Positions 60,344 through 64,000 of a DNA stretch of 64,000 bases are shown here, in pieces. The translations under genes were made by a program, and so were the position numbers. The notes under the pieces are model-generated. The model did not search any database and was not told the DNA's origin. It was given only the letters and a program-made list of their open reading frames with translations. The first letter of the stretch is position 1; each line of letters begins with the position of its first letter. This DNA comes from Streptomyces sp. NBC_01497 (GTDB lineage: Bacteria; Actinomycetota; Actinomycetes; Streptomycetales; Streptomycetaceae): assembly GCF_036250695.1 (NCBI RefSeq), contig NZ_CP109427.1, positions 3,658,001-3,722,000 of the forward strand. The letters run 5' to 3'.

Positions 60344-60403
60344 CTTCGCTCGTTAAATCTTCGCTCGTTGCATCTTCGCTCGTTGCATCTTCACTGCTGA
60401 GGC
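60344..60403. repeat. 15-bp tandem repeats downstream of carD
   Basis: CTTCGCTCGTTAAAT (60344-60358) is followed by two copies of CTTCGCTCGTTGCAT (60359-60373, 60374-60388). TCACTGCTGAGGC flanks the array on both sides (60323-60335 and 60391-60403). The array lies after the carD stop and is AT-richer than its surroundings. Confidence 0.8.
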
Positions 60404-60477
60404 TGCGACTTCTCGTCCCGCTTCGCCGTCGCACGCATGACGCGCGCACCGGCGGGCAGGCGGCACCGCATGGTGAT

Positions 60478-60960
60478 TCAGGACGCGAGGACCTCGTCGA
60501 GCAGAGCCTCGGCCTTGTCTTCGTTGGTGTTTTCCGCGAGGGCGAGTTCACTCACCAGGATCTGCCGCGCCTTGGCGAGCATGCGCTTCTCGCCTGCGGA
60601 CAGTCCACGCTCCCGCTCCCGACGCCACAGGTCGCGCACGACTTCGGCGACCTTGATGACATCGCCGGAGGCGAGTTTCTCAAGATTTGCCTTGTAGCGA
60701 CGGGACCAGTTCGTCGGCTCCTCTGCGAACGGTGCCCGGAGCACCTCGAAGACCCGGTCCAGTCCATCCTGACCGACCACATCGCGCACTCCGACGAACT
60801 CCGCATTGTCCGCCGGCACGCGTACCGTCAAGTCGCCTTGGGCGACCTTGAGCACCAAGTAGGTCTTGTCCACGCCTTTGATCTGGCGAGTTTCGATAGC
60901 CTCGATCAGCGCGGCCCCGTGATGGGGATAGACCACGGTGTCGCCAACCTTGAACGTCAT
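60478..60960 (-). CDS. carD: CarD-like RNA polymerase-binding transcription factor
   Basis: This 160-aa protein has an N-terminal RNAP beta-interacting Tudor-like domain ([40 protein letters not shown]). The C-terminal helical DNA-binding domain is [60 protein letters not shown]. It has the conserved W of the PTNWSRR motif that wedges the -10 fork. CarD stabilises open complexes at rRNA and housekeeping promoters. Length equals mycobacterial CarD. ATG 60960 follows GAAGGGG. Confidence 0.97.
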   Translation of the reverse strand: MTFKVGDTVVYPHHGAALIEAIETRQIKGVDKTYLVLKVAQGDLTVRVPADNAEFVGVRDVVGQDGLDRVFEVLRAPFAEEPTNWSRRYKANLEKLASGDVIKVAEVVRDLWRRERERGLSAGEKRMLAKARQILVSELALAENTNEDKAEALLDEVLAS

Positions 60961-61889
60961 GTGACAGGTACCCCTTCCGTGGCTATCCAGGGTAACACGA
61001 GAATGCCCTCATCTGAATGGCGTTTTCGCAGGTCAGGCCGCATCTCGGGGCTTGACAACAACCATGGGAACGTGCTGCACCCGGCTCGCGGGAGTGGGTA
61101 TGCGCAGGTCATGGGCGCTGCGCGGGCGCGCGGAAACACGCTGGACACCTGCCGCACAACACCCTCCAAAGCGACTGAACGTCCCCATTTGCCGGTTTCG
61201 TGACGTCAAAATTTCCGAGCCGCGTTCGGTTTTCGATGATCCATCCGAGTGGGAAACCGGGCGGATACGGACCGCAACGGAGATCACATCCGGCCACTTC
61301 GGGGCGCCTGTGGAAGGAGTGACGCGAGTGACCGGTCAGGGCACGCGCAAGGGGCGCGCGGGACTCCGCCCGAAGGCGCTCGGGTGATCCCTGCGAAGTC
61401 CGCGTGAACACGCATCCAGGCGATCATCTCGGCGATCATCCCCGGCCATCGGAAAACCACGCGGGGGTCATCCCGTGCCGATCACAAGACCATCGCGAGA
61501 GCGCAGGAAGCTTCGTACGGAATTCGCGCTCTCCACGGCCCGGCCCGGTTATCCCCGAGCGAATGGGCGGGGAATCCCGGGAAGCGGGAAATCGATCATC
61601 CGGATTATGTGAACGGGGGGCGAAACCGAGGGATCCCCGACGGGAACACCACCCCCGGTCACCCCGCGGGGCGGGTCGGGTGCGGGGCCGCGACAACGGG
61701 TCGGTAACCTGAGGCCGCCGAGTGGGCTTTAGACCGTGCTTACGCATGGGTACGGGCGGAGCTCCCCCGGCACGACAGGTACCACCCCGTGCGGGACGGA
61801 CGGCCGGCACCGCTTGACGCACCACCGCCGGACGGCAAGGCCGACACCGCACGTCCCATCCTTCGTAAGTCCAAGGAGATGCCGCCGCC
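60961..61889. other. Long intergenic region between carD and the lipoprotein gene
   Basis: About 930 bp contain no supported gene. The carD promoter must lie near 60970-61080 (- strand; TTGTCA, the complement of 61052-61057, is a possible -35). The lipoprotein promoter must lie near 61700-61860. A relatively AT-rich segment is at 61195-61260. I see no RNA gene; frames on both strands are shadows. Confidence 0.45.
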
Positions 61890-62540
61890 GTGAGCCGCAG
61901 CCTTCGACGTGGCGCCCTCGCCGCGACTGCCCTCGTGTTCCCACTCGCCACGCTGGCCGCGTGCGGCGCGGGCAACAACGCGCAGACCGACGAGGTAAAG
62001 CCGGACACCGCTGCCACCTCCGTGGGTGACATCAAGGTCCAGAACATCACCGTCGTGACGCAGCCGGACTCCGGTGCCGCCGGCCCCGCCGCCGTCACCG
62101 GCAAGGTCTTCAACAACAGCAGCACCGCGCAGACCATCGAGTCCATCAAGCTGCCCGGCACCAGCGCCGTCGTGCGGCTCAAGCCCGCCAAGGGCGCCGG
62201 TCCGCTGACCGTGCCCGCGCTGGGCGCCGTCCAGCTCGGCGGCAAGGGCAACGCGTCCGCGATGATCTCCAGCGGCCTGCCGAGCACCAAGAACGGCAAC
62301 GCCGAGCAGGTCGTCTTCACGCTCAGCAAGACCGGGGACATCGGCGTGCGCGCCCTCGTCGTACCGGCCAGGAGCTACTTCGACCAGGTGGCCCCGACCG
62401 CGCCCGCCGCACCGAGCGCGCCCGCGTCCCCCTCCGGTTCGGCCTCGGGATCGCCTTCCGGGTCCCCCTCGGGGTCCCCGTCCGGCTCCTCGTCGAGCCC
62501 TGCCACCGGCGGCACCGCCGGCACCGGCATCACCGGCTGA
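61890..62540 (+). CDS. Lipoprotein with DUF461 (PCu(A)C-like) domain
   Basis: This 216-aa exported lipoprotein has signal VSRSLRRGALAATALVFPLA ending in the lipobox LAACGAG. The beta-sandwich domain is VGDIKVQNITVVTQPDSGAA, AAVTGKVFNNSSTAQTIESI, TVPALGAVQLGGKG and EQVVFTLSKTGDIGVRALVV. A Ser/Pro/Gly tail with repeated SGSPSGSPSG follows. It lacks an obvious Met/His copper-binding set (HxxM), so classical PCuAC activity is doubtful. The start is GTG 61890 after AAGGAGA. It is conserved next to phoP in Streptomyces and is convergent with phoP across two hairpins. Confidence 0.88.
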   Translation: MSRSLRRGALAATALVFPLATLAACGAGNNAQTDEVKPDTAATSVGDIKVQNITVVTQPDSGAAGPAAVTGKVFNNSSTAQTIESIKLPGTSAVVRLKPAKGAGPLTVPALGAVQLGGKGNASAMISSGLPSTKNGNAEQVVFTLSKTGDIGVRALVVPARSYFDQVAPTAPAAPSAPASPSGSASGSPSGSPSGSPSGSSSSPATGGTAGTGITG

Positions 62541-62544
62541 ATCC

Positions 62545-62645
62545 CCTCGGGCGGGCCGCCGCGAGACGGCCCGCCCGAGGACGGCCCGCATGGCAGAGGG
62601 AGGCGTCCCGTCCGGCTCGTACCGGGCCCGGGGCGCCTCCCTCTG
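62545..62645. terminator. Two hairpins between convergent lipoprotein gene and phoP
   Basis: Hairpin 1 is a perfect 14-bp stem (62545-62558 with 62567-62580). Hairpin 2 is CAGAGGGAGGCG (62594-62605) with CGCCTCCCTCTG (62634-62645) around a 28-nt loop. They probably terminate in opposite directions. Confidence 0.8.
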
Positions 62646-62690
62646 TCATGGACTAACGCACCTGTGCGGCCGTGCCGCGGGGGGCGCTGT

Positions 62691-63371
62691 CTACGGCTCG
62701 AACTTGTAGCCCAGGCCGCGCACCGTCACCAGGTAGCGCGGTGCGCCCGGGTCCGGCTCGATCTTCGCGCGCAGGCGCTTGACGTGGACGTCGAGCGTCT
62801 TGGTGTCGCCGACGTAGTCCGCGCCCCACACCCGGTCGATGAGCTGCATACGGGTCAGCACACGGCCCGCGTTGCGCAGCAGCATCTCCAGCAGGTCGAA
62901 CTCCTTGAGCGGCAGGTCGACCTTGCCGCCCGAGACCGTCACCACGTGCCGGTCGACGTCCATCCGTACCGGACCGGCCTCCAGAGCGGCCGGGGCGACC
63001 TCCTCCGGCTCGCCGCGGCGGCGCAGGACGGCGCGGATGCGCGCGACCAGCTCCCGCGAGGAGAACGGCTTGGTCACGTAGTCGTCGGCCCCTATCTCCA
63101 GGCCGACGACCTTGTCGATCTCGCTGTCCTTCGCGGTGACCATGATCACCGGAACGTTGGACTTGCCGCGCAACTGGCGGCACACTTCGGTGCCCGGCAG
63201 GCCGGGCAGCATCAGGTCGAGGAGGACGAGGTCGGCGCCGTTGCGTTCGAACTCGTCGAGCCCCGCGGGCCCGGTGGTCGCGATGGCGACCTCGAAGCCC
63301 TCCTTGCGGAGCATGTAGGAAAGGGCGTCGCTGAAGGATTCCTCATCCTCGACGACGAGCACTCGGGTCAC
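62691..63371 (-). CDS. phoP: PhoP phosphate-response regulator
   Basis: This 226-aa OmpR-family regulator starts [20 protein letters not shown]. The receiver has phospho-Asp in [14 protein letters not shown], Thr in VIMVTAKD and Lys in [20 protein letters not shown]. The winged-helix effector is [40 protein letters not shown] and [13 protein letters not shown]. It matches Streptomyces PhoP, which binds PHO boxes to control phosphate scavenging and represses antibiotic synthesis. ATG 63371 overlaps the phoR stop (ATGA on the - strand). Unlike the 19-kb regulator, its receiver is canonical. Confidence 0.96.
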   Translation of the reverse strand: MTRVLVVEDEESFSDALSYMLRKEGFEVAIATTGPAGLDEFERNGADLVLLDLMLPGLPGTEVCRQLRGKSNVPVIMVTAKDSEIDKVVGLEIGADDYVTKPFSSRELVARIRAVLRRRGEPEEVAPAALEAGPVRMDVDRHVVTVSGGKVDLPLKEFDLLEMLLRNAGRVLTRMQLIDRVWGADYVGDTKTLDVHVKRLRAKIEPDPGAPRYLVTVRGLGYKFEP

Positions 63372-64000
63372 GGAAGGACCTCCGGGGCAGGAATCACGGT
63401 CGGGGTATCCAGCACCAGGCTGCGGGAGGTCCCGCGCGGTTCCGGGCGGCTGGGGTCTGTACGGTCACGGCGGGCGCCGAAGTCGCGCCTCTCACCCCGC
63501 ACCGCGCCGCGGGTGCCGCGGGCGGTGTCGCGTATGCCTGAGTCGCTGGGGTCGGGTTCGGTATCGGGGACGGTTTCTGTGGCGGTGGGTTCGGCGGCGG
63601 GTGCGGGGATGCCCGCCCGCGCGCCGGTGCCGGCGCGGTCGCCCGCGTCGGTGGTAGGGGGTGTCGCGGCATGAGGGGGTGTGCCGGCGTGGGCGCCGAC
63701 GGCCGTACCCGCCCCGCCACCGGCGGCCGGCTCGACGTCCGCGTCGATATCGATGTCGCTGTCGGCGTCGATGTCGGTATCGGCGTCGTAGAAGGCGGGG
63801 TCGTCGTCCGCGGCCGTCGCTCCGGCGGCGGGGACCGCAGGGCGTTCCCGGGTGACGCCCGCCTCGGGCAGGCGCAGGGTGAACGTCGAGCCTTGGCCCT
63901 CGGAACTCCACACCGTGACGTCCCCGCCGTGCGAGGCCGCCACGTGCTTGACGATCGCAAGGCCGAGGCCCGTACCGCCGGTGGCGCGCGAGCGGGCCGG
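63368..64000 (-). CDS. phoR: PhoR sensor histidine kinase, C-terminal part
   Basis: This is the last 210 codons of phoR, running off the right edge. The ATP-binding G2 box is [20 protein letters not shown], followed by [19 protein letters not shown], the end of the HATPase_c domain. A roughly 155-residue low-complexity tail follows, unlike typical PhoR which ends soon after the kinase core. It includes [18 protein letters not shown] and Pro/Ala/Thr-rich runs, then an Arg-rich [17 protein letters not shown]. It is translated just ahead of phoP with a 4-bp overlap. Confidence 0.93.
   Translation of the reverse strand, partial: PARSRATGGTGLGLAIVKHVAASHGGDVTVWSSEGQGSTFTLRLPEAGVTRERPAVPAAGATAADDDPAFYDADTDIDADSDIDIDADVEPAAGGGAGTAVGAHAGTPPHAATPPTTDAGDRAGTGARAGIPAPAAEPTATETVPDTEPDPSDSGIRDTARGTRGAVRGERRDFGARRDRTDPSRPEPRGTSRSLVLDTPTVIPAPEVLP

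Noticed and set aside
60324..60551. 75-codon - strand frame encoding SEDATSEDAT repeats after carD
   Set aside because: It overlaps the 3' end of carD in another frame and has no RBS; the peptide repeat only mirrors the 15-bp DNA repeat.

Overview
The window is a very GC-rich actinobacterial chromosome segment, almost certainly Streptomyces. Reasons: third codon positions are nearly all G/C, GTG starts are common, and the right end carries a typical Streptomyces core block (phoR-phoP, carD, ispD, ispF, cysS, rlmB, msiK). It also has a class-E-sortase-type LAETG protein, an AfsA/ScbR-type gamma-butyrolactone signalling pair and a DUF397/XRE/ATPase regulator module. I see no IS element, prophage or CRISPR array.

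Layout. (1) 1-2.1 kb: a partial CoA-transferase, an IclR regulator and a VOC-fold enzyme, with three copies of one palindromic box. (2) 2.4-9.7 kb: an LAETG surface protein, a secreted GH64 beta-1,3-glucanase with a promoter and LacI-type operator, a SpoU-family RNA methyltransferase, a heptameric minisatellite, two exported ferritin-like proteins and a conserved hypothetical. (3) 9.9-24.0 kb: a candidate biosynthetic/regulatory island. It has an unrecognised 494-aa protein, a 1,284-aa acyltransferase/degenerate-acyltransferase/kinase-like fusion, an MFS exporter with ArsR regulator, a gamma-butyrolactone-receptor-like TetR, an atypical OmpR-type response regulator, an AfsA homologue, an SDR-like protein that has lost its catalytic Tyr/Lys, and a second TetR divergent from a methyltransferase. 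(4) 24.2-26.9 kb: a rifamycin-associated element, a glycosyltransferase stub and a HelR-type RNA polymerase helicase. (5) 27.2-29.2 kb: a gene encoding a full-length profilin-like protein, the most unexpected object here, then a DUF433/PIN-like toxin-antitoxin-type pair. (6) 30-42.2 kb: EcsC-family protein, tRNA-Thr(TGT), PadR regulator, MsiK, a nucleotidyltransferase, a DoxX membrane protein, an overlapping sulfotransferase/GT2 pair and a streptogrisin-type protease. (7) 42.4-50.9 kb: a carbohydrate locus of two permeases and a binding protein without its own ATPase, a LacI regulator, a glycogen-debranching-like glucosidase and a CE7-like esterase. (8) 50.9-55.1 kb: DUF397/XRE, a frameshifted ATP-binding regulator and a PadR/membrane-protein pair. 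(9) 55.7-64 kb: the core block ending in phoP and a partial phoR.

How the parts connect. MsiK (32.6 kb) is the known shared ATPase of Streptomyces sugar importers and is the obvious partner of the ATPase-less transporter at 42-46 kb. Boxes with a GAGCGCTC core precede both the glucanase and the protease, suggesting LacI-family control of secreted hydrolases. In the 10-24 kb island the AfsA homologue, the receptor and the atypical response regulator form the signal/receptor/activator set that often controls secondary metabolism; its presumed enzymes match no pathway I recognise. Functional statements rest on motifs read by eye; no database search was run.
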